DNA from: Candidatus Competibacteraceae bacterium
Lineage (GTDB): Bacteria; Pseudomonadota; Gammaproteobacteria; Competibacterales; Competibacteraceae
Direction of reading: 5' to 3'
DNA length: 64,000 bases
Assembly (NCBI GenBank): GCA_016712625.1
Contig: JADJQQ010000001.1
Location: forward strand, 1,488,001-1,552,000
Below are positions 36,541 through 45,310 of the stretch, in pieces. The notes beneath the pieces are model-generated. The model worked only from the letters and a program-made list of their open reading frames with translations, made no database searches and was not told the DNA's origin. Position numbers and translations under genes: made by a program. Every line of letters begins with the position of its first letter. Position 1 is the first letter of the stretch.

Positions 36541-37956
36541 ATGACGATGAATGCTGCTGATGTGATGAAGCTGGTCGAGGAAAAAGGCATCCGCTTTGTG
36601 GATTATCGGTTTACGGACACCCGCGGCAAGGAGCAACATGTGACCGTGCCGATCAGCGCCTTTGAAGAGGACGTGTTCGAGGATGGCAAGATGTTCGACG
36701 GCTCGTCCATCGCCGGTTGGAAAGGCATCCAGGAATCGGACATGATTCTGATGCCCGATCCGGCCACTGCCTGTGTCGATCCGTTTTTTGAAGAGCCGAC
36801 GTTGCTGCTGACTTGCGATGTCATCGAGCCGAATACCATGCAGGGTTACGAGCGCGACCCGCGTTCGTTGGCCCGTCGCGCCGAAGCCTATCTAAAATCA
36901 ACCGGCATTGCCGATACCGCGTTTTTCGGCCCCGAAAATGAATTTTTCATCTTCGATGACGTGCGCTGGGGCGCCGATATCAGCGGTTGTTCCTACAAGA
37001 TCGATTCTTCCGAGGCCGGTTGGAATTCGGAGCGGGCTTACGAAGGGGGCAACTTCGGCCACCGTCCCGGCATCAAGGGCGGCTACTTCCCGGTGCCGCC
37101 GGTCGATTCCTTGCACGACATTCGCGGCGCCATGTGTTTGGCGCTGGAGCAGTTGGGCCATACGGTCGAAGTGCACCACCATGAAGTCGCTACCGCGGGC
37201 CAGTGTGAGATCGGCGATAAATTCAATACCTTGGTGCGTAAGGCGGATGAAGTGCAGTCTCTGAAGTACGCCGTGCAGAACATCGCGCAAAGCTTCGGTA
37301 AGACCGCCACCTTCATGCCGAAGCCGCTGGTCGGCGATAATGGCAGCGGTATGCACGTCCACCAGTCGTTAGCCAAGGATGGGGTCAATTTATTCTCCGG
37401 CAACCAATATGCCGGTTTGTCCGAGGCCGCGCTGTATTACATCGGCGGTATTATCAAACACGCCAAGGCGTTGAATGCTTTCACCAATGCGTCCACCAAC
37501 AGCTACAAGCGGTTGGTGCCCGGCTTCGAAGCGCCAGTGATGTTGGCTTACTCGGCCCGCAACCGCTCGGCATCGATCCGTATCCCCTATGTCAGCAGCC
37601 CGAAGGGCCGCCGGATCGAGGTGCGCTTCCCTGATTCCACCGCCAATCCCTATCTGGCTTTTGCCGCGATGATGATGGCGGGCTTGGACGGCATTCAAAA
37701 CAAGATCCATCCCGGCGAGCCGATGGACAAAGACCTCTACGATTTGCCGCCGGAAGAAGAAAAACAGATTCCCAAAGTCTGCTTTTATTTGGATGAGGCG
37801 CTGGCGGCGCTGGACGCCGATCGTGAGTTTTTGACCAAGGGCGGCGTGTTCACCAATGACCTGATTGATGCGTATATCACACTGAAGCAGGAAGATGTGA
37901 CTCGGCTGCGGATGACGACCCATCCGGTTGAGATGGATATGTATTACAGCCTGTAA
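36541..37956 (+). CDS. glnA: glutamine synthetase, type I
   Basis: Makes glutamine from glutamate, ammonia and ATP. The 471-residue protein has MFDGSSIAGWKGIQESDM, the metal site FFGPENEFFIFDD, the NGSGMHVHQS and RNRSASIRIP segments, and the adenylylation Tyr in KDLYDLPPEEEK (about residue 400), so it is of the GSI-beta type controlled by GlnE. GAGG lies 5 bases before the ATG at 36541; an ATG two codons later is also possible. Transcription is probably by sigma-54 with NtrC from the sites upstream, and a strong terminator separates it from ntrB. Confidence 0.97.
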   Translation: MTMNAADVMKLVEEKGIRFVDYRFTDTRGKEQHVTVPISAFEEDVFEDGKMFDGSSIAGWKGIQESDMILMPDPATACVDPFFEEPTLLLTCDVIEPNTMQGYERDPRSLARRAEAYLKSTGIADTAFFGPENEFFIFDDVRWGADISGCSYKIDSSEAGWNSERAYEGGNFGHRPGIKGGYFPVPPVDSLHDIRGAMCLALEQLGHTVEVHHHEVATAGQCEIGDKFNTLVRKADEVQSLKYAVQNIAQSFGKTATFMPKPLVGDNGSGMHVHQSLAKDGVNLFSGNQYAGLSEAALYYIGGIIKHAKALNAFTNASTNSYKRLVPGFEAPVMLAYSARNRSASIRIPYVSSPKGRRIEVRFPDSTANPYLAFAAMMMAGLDGIQNKIHPGEPMDKDLYDLPPEEEKQIPKVCFYLDEALAALDADREFLTKGGVFTNDLIDAYITLKQEDVTRLRMTTHPVEMDMYYSL

Positions 37957-38016
37957 CTCGCGCCCGGTCTTTACAAGCTTGCGTTATAGGCTTACAGACA
38001 GAACTGCCGACGCTTG

Positions 38017-38046
38017 CAACGCCCCCGACCGGGGGCGTTGTTTTTT
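38017..38046 (+). terminator. rho-independent terminator after glnA
   Basis: CAACGCCCCC GACC GGGGGCGTTG is a perfect ten-pair stem with a four-base loop followed by six T, 60 bases after the glnA stop. It should strongly reduce read-through into ntrB, as in the enteric glnALG operon. Confidence 0.92.
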
Positions 38047-38077
38047 GGGTTGGTCGCGACCCTGCCGGTCAAGTCAT

Positions 38078-38094
38078 TGCGCTATTATGGTGCA
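38078..38094. promoter_or_regulatory. NtrC binding site in the ntrB promoter region
   Basis: TGCGC-TATTATG-GTGCA matches the NtrC palindrome at nine of ten fixed positions. The TATTAT inside it could be the -10 element of a sigma-70 promoter for ntrB-ntrC, so bound NtrC would repress its own operon, as is known for the enteric glnL promoter. No good -35 hexamer is visible, so the promoter itself is an inference. Confidence 0.65.
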
Positions 38095-38256
38095 AGAGAA
38101 ACTTACAAGCAGATCATCAGCGCCAAGCGTGCGCTACCGCCCCGCCACCTAGGTGGGGGCTGCTTTACCTGGTCCTGCCGGTGTCGCGGGGGCGACTTGC
38201 CCGCTTGGTTTGGTTCTTGCTATGTGGCTAACAAATGATCGAAAGGCGAGGCCAAG

Positions 38257-39315
38257 GTGCTGAGAGACTATTACCGTCGGGTTGTGGATGGCTTGAGCAT
38301 CGCCGTGATCGTGTTGGATCGGCGGCTGCGCTTACTGTTCATGAACGCCGCGGCGGAAACACTGTTCGAACTCAGTTTTCGTAAGGCGCGTAAGTTGGCC
38401 TTGGCCGATTTGATCGTCGGCAGCGAACCGTTCATTGCTGGATTGCGGCGCTGCTTGGAAAACGCTCATCCCTACATTGAGCGGGAATTGCAATTGACTT
38501 TTCTCCCGGATCGGAGCGTCACTGTCGATTGCACCGCCGCCCCTTTGCTGGAGCGCGACCCGCCGATGGAACTGTTGTTGGAGTTGCGTCAAGTCGATTG
38601 GCGGCTGCGCATCAACCGGGAAGAACACATTCTGGCCCAGCACCATACCACGCGAGCGTTGGTGCGGAATTTGGCTCACGAAATTAAAAATCCGCTGGGT
38701 GGATTGCGCGGGGCCGCCCAGTTGCTGGAGCGCGAATTGCCGGCGCCGGCGCTGCGCGAATATACCGGCATCATCATCGGTGAAGCGGATCGGCTGCGTA
38801 ATCTGGTCGATCGAATGCTTGGACCTAACCAGCCGCGCGCTTACGATGAAGTGTGCATCCACGAATTGTTGGAGCGCGTCTGCGGGCTGGTGCAGGCGGA
38901 GACGGGTTCGGGCATTCAGATCGAGCGCGACTACGATCCCAGCATTCCACCGGTGTGGGGCGACGCCGACCGCTTGATTCAGGCGCTGCTCAATGTGGTG
39001 CGCAACGCCGTGCAGGCGCTTGACGGCCAAGGCGTCATCACCCTGCGGACGCGGGTGCAACGCCAGTACACCATCGGCGCCAAGCGCCACAAACTGGTGG
39101 GGCGGCTGGACGTGATCGACCACGGTCCCGGCATTCCGCCGGAGCAGCAGCAACAGATTTTCTATCCCATGATCAGCGGACGACCGAATGGCACCGGTCT
39201 GGGCTTGTCGATCGCCCAGAACATCGTCAACCAGCACGGTGGTCTGATCGAGTGCGCCAGTCGGCCCGGAGAAACCGTTTTTACACTGTTATTGCCTTTG
39301 GGAAAAACCGGATGA
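38257..39315 (+). CDS. ntrB: nitrogen regulation sensor kinase NtrB
   Basis: NtrB (GlnL) phosphorylates NtrC under nitrogen shortage and is switched to phosphatase by PII. The 352-residue cytoplasmic protein has an N-terminal PAS domain (about residues 1-115), the H-box LAHEIKNPLGGLRGAAQLLER, the N-box ALLNVVRNAVQAL, and G-boxes DHGPGIPPE and NGTGLGLSIAQNI. The start is a GTG at 38257 preceded by a GGCGAGG stretch. Its stop overlaps the ntrC start (ATGA). No membrane segment is present, as expected. Confidence 0.96.
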   Translation: MLRDYYRRVVDGLSIAVIVLDRRLRLLFMNAAAETLFELSFRKARKLALADLIVGSEPFIAGLRRCLENAHPYIERELQLTFLPDRSVTVDCTAAPLLERDPPMELLLELRQVDWRLRINREEHILAQHHTTRALVRNLAHEIKNPLGGLRGAAQLLERELPAPALREYTGIIIGEADRLRNLVDRMLGPNQPRAYDEVCIHELLERVCGLVQAETGSGIQIERDYDPSIPPVWGDADRLIQALLNVVRNAVQALDGQGVITLRTRVQRQYTIGAKRHKLVGRLDVIDHGPGIPPEQQQQIFYPMISGRPNGTGLGLSIAQNIVNQHGGLIECASRPGETVFTLLLPLGKTG

Positions 39316-40709
39316 GCAGGAAAGAACAGGTTTGGGTGATCGACGATGACCATGCAATCCGCTGGGTGTTGGAAAAGGCCCTACAGCGCGACAACATGAC
39401 CGTCTCCGCTTTCGAGAGCGCCACCGGGGTTTTGGAGGCGCTCAAGCAGGGACGGCCAGATGCGATCATCGCCGATATTCGGATGCCCGGAATGAACGGA
39501 TTGGAATTGCTGGCGCGATTGCGTGAGCGCTTGCCGAGTTTGCCGGTCATTATCATGACGGCGCATTCCGATCTCGACAGCGCCGTTGCCGCCTATCAGG
39601 GCGGCGCTTTCGACTACTTGCCCAAACCCTTCGATGTGGATGAAGCCGTCGCCTTGGTACGGCGGGCCTGCTTGACCCACCGCCAGAGTGCCGAGCTGTT
39701 GGAGCAAACCGCGCCATTGCCCGAAATCATCGGCGAAGCGCCGGCCATGCAGGAGTTATTCCGGGCAATTGGTCGCTTGTCCCGGTCGAATATTACGGTG
39801 CTGATCACCGGTGAATCCGGCACCGGCAAAGAATTGGTGGCCCGCGCTCTGCACCGACACAGCCCGCGCGCCGACAAGCCCTTCATTGCGATCAACACCG
39901 CCGCCATTCCCCGCGATTTATTGGAATCGGAACTGTTCGGCCACGAGCGGGGCGCCTTTACCGGGGCGCAGGCGTCGCGTCAGGGACGATTCGAGCAAGC
40001 CAACAGCGGCACGTTGTTTTTGGATGAGATTGGCGATATGCCGGCGGAATTGCAGACTCGGTTGTTGCGGGTGCTGGCGGAGGGCGAGTTTTATCGGGTT
40101 GGCGGGCATACGCCGACCCGGGTGGACGTGCGGATTATTGCCGCTACCCATCAAACCCTGGAACAGCGTGTTCGGGAAGGTTTGTTTCGCGAAGATCTAT
40201 TTCACCGGCTGAACGTGATTCGCATCCAACTGCCCCCGCTCAACAAACGGCGGGAAGATATCCCGCTGCTGACCCGGCATTTTCTCAATCAGGCCGCCCG
40301 AGAATTGGGTGTGGAATCGAAAATGCTGCGCTCGGAGGTTGAGGTTTATCTCAGTCATCTGGATTGGCCGGGCAACGTCCGGCAACTGGAAAATCTGTGT
40401 CGCTGGTTGACCGTGATGGCCTCTGGTCGAGAAATCCACTTGGAGGATTTACCGACGGAGTTGCGGGAACACGGGCCAGCGCTGGAAGGGAGCGGCGCCA
40501 ATTGGGAAACCGCGTTGCGCTTGTGGGTCAACCAAAGCCTCGCTGGCGGCGGCCAGAATTTATTGGAAACCGCCTTGCCTTGTTTCGAACGGGTGTTGAT
40601 CCGGGCGGCGCTGGAGCAGACTGGAGGGCACCGCCAAGATGCGGCCCGCTTGCTAGGCTGGGGACGCAATACCCTGACCCGCAAGATCAAGGAGCTGGGG
40701 ATGGATTGA
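39312..40709 (+). CDS. ntrC: nitrogen regulation response regulator NtrC
   Basis: A sigma-54 activator of 465 residues. The receiver domain has DDDHAIRW, the phosphorylated Asp in IIADIRMPGMNG and the Lys in YLPKPF; the AAA+ domain has Walker A GESGTGKELVARAL, the sigma-54-contacting ELFGHERGAFTGA loop, LFLDEIGDMP and FREDLFHRLNV; the C-terminal Fis-type helix-turn-helix ends QDAARLLGWGRNTLTRKIKE. The ATG at 39312 overlaps the ntrB stop. Three matching binding sites are present in this same locus. Confidence 0.97.
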   Translation: MSRKEQVWVIDDDHAIRWVLEKALQRDNMTVSAFESATGVLEALKQGRPDAIIADIRMPGMNGLELLARLRERLPSLPVIIMTAHSDLDSAVAAYQGGAFDYLPKPFDVDEAVALVRRACLTHRQSAELLEQTAPLPEIIGEAPAMQELFRAIGRLSRSNITVLITGESGTGKELVARALHRHSPRADKPFIAINTAAIPRDLLESELFGHERGAFTGAQASRQGRFEQANSGTLFLDEIGDMPAELQTRLLRVLAEGEFYRVGGHTPTRVDVRIIAATHQTLEQRVREGLFREDLFHRLNVIRIQLPPLNKRREDIPLLTRHFLNQAARELGVESKMLRSEVEVYLSHLDWPGNVRQLENLCRWLTVMASGREIHLEDLPTELREHGPALEGSGANWETALRLWVNQSLAGGGQNLLETALPCFERVLIRAALEQTGGHRQDAARLLGWGRNTLTRKIKELGMD

Positions 40710-40741
40710 GCACGTCTCAGCTATCGCCCCATCACCCGATC

Positions 40742-41206
40742 ATGTTTGATGTTGTGCTATTCGAACCGGAAATTCCGCCCAACACCGGCAATATCATCCG
40801 GCTGTGCGCCAATACTGGCGCTCGCCTGCATTTGATCCGACCGCTGGGATTTCAGTTCGATGACCGGCGGTTGCGGCGGGCGGGACTGGATTATCATGAA
40901 TGGGCCGCGGTGCGGCTGCATCGCGATCTGGCCGCTTTTCTGGCCATTGTGCAACCGGCGCGCTTGTTCGCCTTCACCACCAAAGGCGCGCGTTCTTATC
41001 ATGCCGTGGCCTATCAGCCGGATGACGCTTTGCTGTTCGGCCCGGAAACCCGTGGCTTGCCAGCGGCGGTTCTGGACGGTATTGCCGCGGAGCAGCGTCT
41101 GCGCTTGCCGATGATGACCACCGGACGCAGCCTGAATCTTTCCAATGCGGTGGCCATTGTGCTGTACGAGGCATGGCGGCAACAGGGTTTTCTGGGAGCG
41201 CTTTAG
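40742..41206 (+). CDS. trmL: tRNA (cytidine/uridine-34-2'-O)-methyltransferase
   Basis: A SPOUT-class knotted methyltransferase that methylates the wobble ribose of two tRNA-Leu species. The 154-residue protein has the family start MFDVVLFEPEIPPNTGNIIR, then LLFGPETRGLP and the knot region LPMMTTGRSLNLSNAVAIV. Length is normal. The ATG at 40742 is 32 bases after ntrC and may be co-transcribed with it. Confidence 0.95.
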   Translation: MFDVVLFEPEIPPNTGNIIRLCANTGARLHLIRPLGFQFDDRRLRRAGLDYHEWAAVRLHRDLAAFLAIVQPARLFAFTTKGARSYHAVAYQPDDALLFGPETRGLPAAVLDGIAAEQRLRLPMMTTGRSLNLSNAVAIVLYEAWRQQGFLGAL

Positions 41207-41314
41207 CCGTTGGTTGCGTCGCTGAATCCAGCGTGGTTGTCATCCGGGGATTAGCGATTATGCTTTGATGGTGTTTACGTGCTTTTAGCTCAGCCCGTGT
41301 TGATGGAGAGCGTC

Positions 41315-41974
41315 ATGGCCTACCAGTTGATCAGTTTCGTGCTGTGCCCTTACGTGCAGCGTTCGGTCATTACCTTGAAAGAGAAGCAAGTTCCCTTCAC
41401 TATCACCTATATCGACCTGCAAAATCCCCCAGACTGGTTTCTGGCGATTTCCCCGATGGGCAAGGTACCGGTGCTGCGAATGGCGCAAGACCAGGTGTTA
41501 TTTGAATCGGCGGTGATCAACGAGTATCTGGACGAGACTAACCCACCGCCGTTGCACCCACAAGATCCCTGGCGACGGGCGCATAATCGCGCCTGGATCG
41601 AGTTCGGCTCCAACTTGATAGGCCGGCAGTATCGGATGCTGGTAGCGGCGGACGAGGGCGCGTTCGTGCAAGAGCGGGACAGCTTGCTGGCCGATTTGCG
41701 CTATGTCGAACAGCAGTTGGGCGAGGGGCCATTTTTCAATGGCGCGGCGTTCTCGCTGGCCGATACCGCCTACGCGCCACTGCTTTCACGGCTGGATCTC
41801 ATCGAGCGCCGCTATCCGCAGGGGTTGCTGGCGGCAACCCCCAAGATTGCGGCGTGGAGCGAGGCGCTGCTGGCCAAGTTGGCGGTGCGGGAGTCGGTGG
41901 TGGCGGATTTTGAGGAACGATTCATCACCTATTATGCCGGACAAGGGGGTTTTTTAGCGAAGCATCTGGTGTAG
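41315..41974 (+). CDS. glutathione S-transferase family protein
   Basis: A 219-residue protein with an N-terminal thioredoxin-like domain and an all-helical C-terminal domain. The active-site region FVLCPYVQRSV has a Cys, as in omega-type GSTs and dehydroascorbate reductases, and GKVPVL with the cis-Pro and FESAVINEYLDE form the glutathione site. GGAGA stands 5 bases before the ATG at 41315; an ATG four codons upstream is less well placed. The natural substrate is unknown. Confidence 0.88.
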   Translation: MAYQLISFVLCPYVQRSVITLKEKQVPFTITYIDLQNPPDWFLAISPMGKVPVLRMAQDQVLFESAVINEYLDETNPPPLHPQDPWRRAHNRAWIEFGSNLIGRQYRMLVAADEGAFVQERDSLLADLRYVEQQLGEGPFFNGAAFSLADTAYAPLLSRLDLIERRYPQGLLAATPKIAAWSEALLAKLAVRESVVADFEERFITYYAGQGGFLAKHLV

Positions 41975-41996
41975 TCGGTTATCTCAGTGATTGCCC

Positions 41997-42785
41997 TTAA
42001 CCGCTGTCGCGCGGGTCATCCAATAAATAGCGCCCAGCCAGCTTGTGGAATGCTTCCGACGTGCGCGGGCCAGCCAAACCATCGACCTTGACGAAAATAC
42101 CGGGAAGGGTATTTAAAAATCGTTGCAATGTTTCGACCGTGGGCGAAGGTTCGGCTCTGCTAAAGCGCAACAGGGGTCGGGCTGGCCGCTCGGCGCTGCT
42201 GGAAAATTCGATCAAACCTTGTTCGGCCAACCGCCGCAGTAAGACCGCCACGCCGCACGACTGGGCGATAGCGGCGTCATTCCAGGTATCTTCCGCAACG
42301 TATTTGCCTTGCTTATAGTGATCGGAATAATTCCACAGATAGGGAGACAGCACTTCAGGATGATGTAGCCGATAACCCCAACCGCCGCGGCCCTCCAGTA
42401 CGAATAGGACGCCGGCAATGCTCCAGTCATCCCACTGGTCGAAGCGCCACAGCCGCAGAGCGTCGGCGGCGCTGTCCTCCCAAGCGAACGGCGGCTCTCC
42501 ATCCGTCGGCCGTCCGTCTGGCAAGTGGCGGGTGCGGTCGCTCAGAGAGTCGCCATTGTGGAGGTGTACCTCGAAATCACGGTTGGTATGGGCATAGTGC
42601 AGTACGCCGACCACGAACCAAGGTATCTTGAGCGCGCCTGCCACCGTGTGATAGCGCGGTCGATCCGCCAGCATGCTTTCCACTAGGCTATCGACCTCGG
42701 CGGCTCGCTCCGGGCGGACATCGCAGCTAGCAAACAAGCGCCCGTATTCTCTTTGCAGCTCTTCGGTGAGAATGATGCGGCTCAT
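41997..42785 (-). CDS. lysozyme-family protein (COG5526-like)
   Basis: A 262-residue protein matching a lysozyme-like family I know from proteobacterial genomes: IPWFVVGVLHYAHTNRDFEVHLHNGDSLS, WEDSAADALRL, SPYLWNYSDHYKQGKYV. The last about 60 residues (TVETLQRFLNTLPGIFVKVDGLAGPRTSEAF) look like a peptidoglycan-binding domain. No signal peptide is visible, so export is unexplained. A Glu or Asp in the WEDSAADAL region could be catalytic, but this is a guess from family layout. Confidence 0.7.
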   Translation of the reverse strand: MSRIILTEELQREYGRLFASCDVRPERAAEVDSLVESMLADRPRYHTVAGALKIPWFVVGVLHYAHTNRDFEVHLHNGDSLSDRTRHLPDGRPTDGEPPFAWEDSAADALRLWRFDQWDDWSIAGVLFVLEGRGGWGYRLHHPEVLSPYLWNYSDHYKQGKYVAEDTWNDAAIAQSCGVAVLLRRLAEQGLIEFSSSAERPARPLLRFSRAEPSPTVETLQRFLNTLPGIFVKVDGLAGPRTSEAFHKLAGRYLLDDPRDSG

Positions 42786-42846
42786 CCTGAAAAATCCTTA
42801 CCACGATTAATCAATGGGGTCTAAGATCGTTTCGTCGTGTTTGATC

Positions 42847-43089
42847 CTAACCCGCGGCGGCGCGTAAGGCGAATTTGACCATCAACCAGATCCCTAAAAT
42901 CAGTAGCAGGGTCAAACCGACGCCGACGATAATAAAATGGATGGGTTGACCCTGCTGGAAATCCCGTTGTTGGTTGCGCGAATTTTGTACGCCGAAAAAA
43001 GAGGACAGTACACTGAGGACGATATCCAGCGCGCTGGGTGGTCGATGGGGCTGTTTAGAGCCGTTGGCGGAGGGGTCGGGAGTGGTCAT
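42847..43089 (-). CDS. DUF2970 small membrane protein
   Basis: An 80-residue protein with the DUF2970 pattern: LSVLSSFFGVQNSRNQQRDF followed by PIHFIIVGVGLTLLLILGIW, a single C-terminal membrane helix. Function unknown. The ATG at 43089 (MTTPDPSANG) is preferred; a start 24 codons earlier is open but not family-like. It is divergent from the aryl-polyene ligase. Confidence 0.8.
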   Translation of the reverse strand: MTTPDPSANGSKQPHRPPSALDIVLSVLSSFFGVQNSRNQQRDFQQGQPIHFIIVGVGLTLLLILGIWLMVKFALRAAAG

Positions 43090-43187
43090 TGCGTGCAGTG
43101 GCATTCCAAGAGAGTTGAAGGATTTAGCGTGGGCCGATGCGACCAGGCCCAGGCCAGCCATGAATTACCGCCGATCTTTGCTACCTT

Positions 43188-43229
43188 ATTAAAGCACCAA
43201 CCGGCCCAATTAAAGCACCAACCGGCCCA
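43188..43229. repeat. tandem duplication of 21 bases
   Basis: ATTAAAGCACCAACCGGCCC followed by A occurs twice in direct succession, ending 6 bases before the start codon of the polyene ligase. It probably arose by slippage. It replaces any ordinary ribosome binding site for the ligase, so it may affect its translation. Confidence 0.85.
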
Positions 43230-43235
43230 GCTTCC

Positions 43236-44552
43236 ATGATGCTTGTTAAATTACCCTTGCTGTCAGCGGCTTCGCTTGATGATTTTATCGCCTGGAGGTG
43301 CGCCCAGCCTGTCAGCCGAGCGCTTTTTCTGCGCCATGTCGCTGATGTCGCTCGTCGGTTGCCAGCGGCGCGTTTCATCTTCAACCTCTGTGAAGATCGC
43401 TATTTGTTCCTGGTCGCGTTCGCCGCGATAGGCGCAAACGGCCAGACCAACCTTTTACCCTCCAGTCGCGCCAGTTTACACCTGCGCGCGCTATCTCAAG
43501 ATTATCCCGATAGCCGCCAGATCGAAGATCAGGATATCGAATCCTGGATCGCGTCGGCGGGTGGGGATGCAGCGGTTCCCGCCGTCTCCGATCTTCCGGG
43601 CGGGCAGGTGGTGGCCATTACTTTCACCTCTGGCAGTACGGGTCGCGCCAAACCGAATCATAAAACCTGGAGCGAACTGCTAAGCGGCGCGCGCCAGGCT
43701 CGCCAGCGTTTCGGGTTCGACCGGACGACCCATATTGTGGCGACGGTGCCGCCCCAGCATATGTATGGATTAGAAACCTCCATTATGACCGTATTGGCTA
43801 GCGGCGCGAGCGTTTACGGCGGCCGACCATTTTTCCCGGAAGATATACGGGCGGCGTTGGAGGCGATGCCGACGCCACGGGTGCTGGTGACAACGCCAAT
43901 CCATTTACAAGCCTGCGTGCAAGCAGGGTTGCGCTGGCCGCAACCGGCTTTTTTGATCTCGGCGACCGCGCCGTTATCCGCCGCGTTGGCGGCTCGCGCT
44001 GAAGCGGCGTTCGGCGCGCCAGTGTTGGAAATTTACGGCTGCACCGAAGCCGGCTCCATCGCGAGCCGCCGCACGCTGGACGGCGACCGCTGGCGGCTCT
44101 ATGACGGTTTTATCCTGCATCAAGGTTGCCTGTCCGGCGCTCATCTACCGGAATCCGTGCCATTGAGCGATCTGGTTGAAGAATGCGGGGAAAGAGAATT
44201 CAAGCTGGTGGGTCGGCGGGAGGATGTCGTCAACATCGCGGGCAAGCGCAGCTCGCTGGGCTACCTTAATCATCAACTCAACGAGATTGACGGGGTGATG
44301 GAGGGCGTGTTCTTTCTACCGGAGGAAAACAACAGCGAAGTGCAGCGGCTGGCCGCCGTCGTGGTCGCGCCCGCATTGAGCGAGCGCCAACTGTTGGCCG
44401 CCTTGGCGGAACGGCTCGATCCAGTTTTCTTGCCGCGCCCGCTACTCAAGGTGCGCGGGCTGCCGCGCAACGAAACTGGAAAAGTGACGCGCGCGGCGCT
44501 ACTGGCGCTGGTCAGCCGTCCGGTTTCCTCCAATCTCGACCGCCAATCGTGA
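43236..44552 (+). CDS. AMP-dependent ligase of an aryl-polyene pathway (XanA2/ApeH-like)
   Basis: An acyl/aryl-adenylating enzyme of 438 residues, shorter than typical acyl-CoA synthetases, as in polyene clusters. The phosphate loop TFTSGSTGRAKPNHKTW, the aromatic EIYGCTEAGSIASRR and the hinge region KLVGRREDVVNIAGKR and the C-terminal Lys in NETGKVTR are present. It would activate the hydroxybenzoate starter and load it onto the acyl carrier protein. The stop overlaps the GTG start of the next dehydratase (GTGA). Start is ATG at 43236 or 43239. Confidence 0.85.
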   Translation: MMLVKLPLLSAASLDDFIAWRCAQPVSRALFLRHVADVARRLPAARFIFNLCEDRYLFLVAFAAIGANGQTNLLPSSRASLHLRALSQDYPDSRQIEDQDIESWIASAGGDAAVPAVSDLPGGQVVAITFTSGSTGRAKPNHKTWSELLSGARQARQRFGFDRTTHIVATVPPQHMYGLETSIMTVLASGASVYGGRPFFPEDIRAALEAMPTPRVLVTTPIHLQACVQAGLRWPQPAFLISATAPLSAALAARAEAAFGAPVLEIYGCTEAGSIASRRTLDGDRWRLYDGFILHQGCLSGAHLPESVPLSDLVEECGEREFKLVGRREDVVNIAGKRSSLGYLNHQLNEIDGVMEGVFFLPEENNSEVQRLAAVVVAPALSERQLLAALAERLDPVFLPRPLLKVRGLPRNETGKVTRAALLALVSRPVSSNLDRQS

Positions 44553-44857
44553 TCTTCGAACAGCATTTTATCATTTCCGCCGATCATCCCAGCGTGGCGG
44601 GGCATTTCCCCGGCAATCCCATCGTGCCCGCCGTGGTCATTCTGGATGAAGTGCTGGGTGCTTTTGCGGCATGGCGGCCAGACGCGCGGGTGCTGGGGAT
44701 GCCGGCAGTCAAATTTCTGGCCCCATTGCGGCCGGAACAAAGCTGCGCCGTGCGCTTCGGCCAGTCCGGCGCGCGCGGCCTACCGTTTGACTGCATCGGC
44801 CCACATGGCCAACCCCTCGCGCAAGGCTGGTTGCGCATTGCGCCAGAGCGCTGCTGA
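44549..44857 (+). CDS. hot-dog fold dehydratase, ApeI-like
   Basis: A 102-residue protein of the FabA/FabZ-like group: DHPSVAGHFPGNPIVPAVVI with the catalytic His, then GMPAVKFLAPLRPEQSC. In polyene clusters a small dehydratase of this type removes water from the 3-hydroxyacyl-ACP. GTG start overlapping the ligase stop shows co-translation with the ligase. Confidence 0.82.
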   Translation: MIFEQHFIISADHPSVAGHFPGNPIVPAVVILDEVLGAFAAWRPDARVLGMPAVKFLAPLRPEQSCAVRFGQSGARGLPFDCIGPHGQPLAQGWLRIAPERC

Positions 44858-44903
44858 AGGGCAGGTTGGTTGCGGGGCAACCGCTTCGGCGTGATGCGGG
44901 CGG

Positions 44904-45300
44904 GCTTCTTTTTGCTTTTGCTTGATCAAAATCAGTCGCCCTTGGTGATCCTCAGCCAGACTGGGCCGATGCCCGACCGTGATAACGGTTACATCCGCCA
45001 AGTCTTTCTTGAATAAACGTCTCAAGGATTCTTGGCTGGCCTCGTCGAGCGCCGAGGTCGATTCATCCATGATCAGTAATCCGATTTTTGCACCAATAGG
45101 CGCACGAACGTCAGGCGATTCTGTTCACTACCTTATTCTGCAAGGCGTTAAGAAATTTGGCGTTCCATTGATTGATTCCAAGTTGCGCCGCAAGAGAGCA
45201 AAGCATCAAACCAATGACGCTGATGGTGCGAGTTCATGCCCCGGCGGCGCTGGCTCCACGCCAATAACCGAATACAAAAGTGGTGAATGTTCTAATAGTA
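44904..45300 (-). pseudogene. remnant of an SbmA/YddA-type ABC transporter with internal deletion
   Basis: Minus-strand pieces of one transporter fusion remain. From about 45280 down there is FGYWRGASAAGA then a stop; next QLGINQWNAKFLNALQNK, typical of the N-terminal membrane domain of this family. Directly after it comes EQNRLTFVRLLVQKSDY, which is the signature region of the ATPase, then a frame break and IMDESTSALDEASQESL (Walker B) and DVTVITVGHRPSLAEDH (switch His), ending near 44904. The rest of the membrane domain and the Walker A are missing, so a deletion of several hundred codons joined the two ends. The last intact stretch is not a functional gene. Confidence 0.75.
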
Positions 45301-45310
45301 GGATTTTGAC

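Noticed and set aside
44780..45070. A 96-codon minus-strand frame as a real small gene
   Set aside because: Its first half is the Walker B end of an ABC transporter and the second half is antisense to the dehydratase, so it is part of a wreck.
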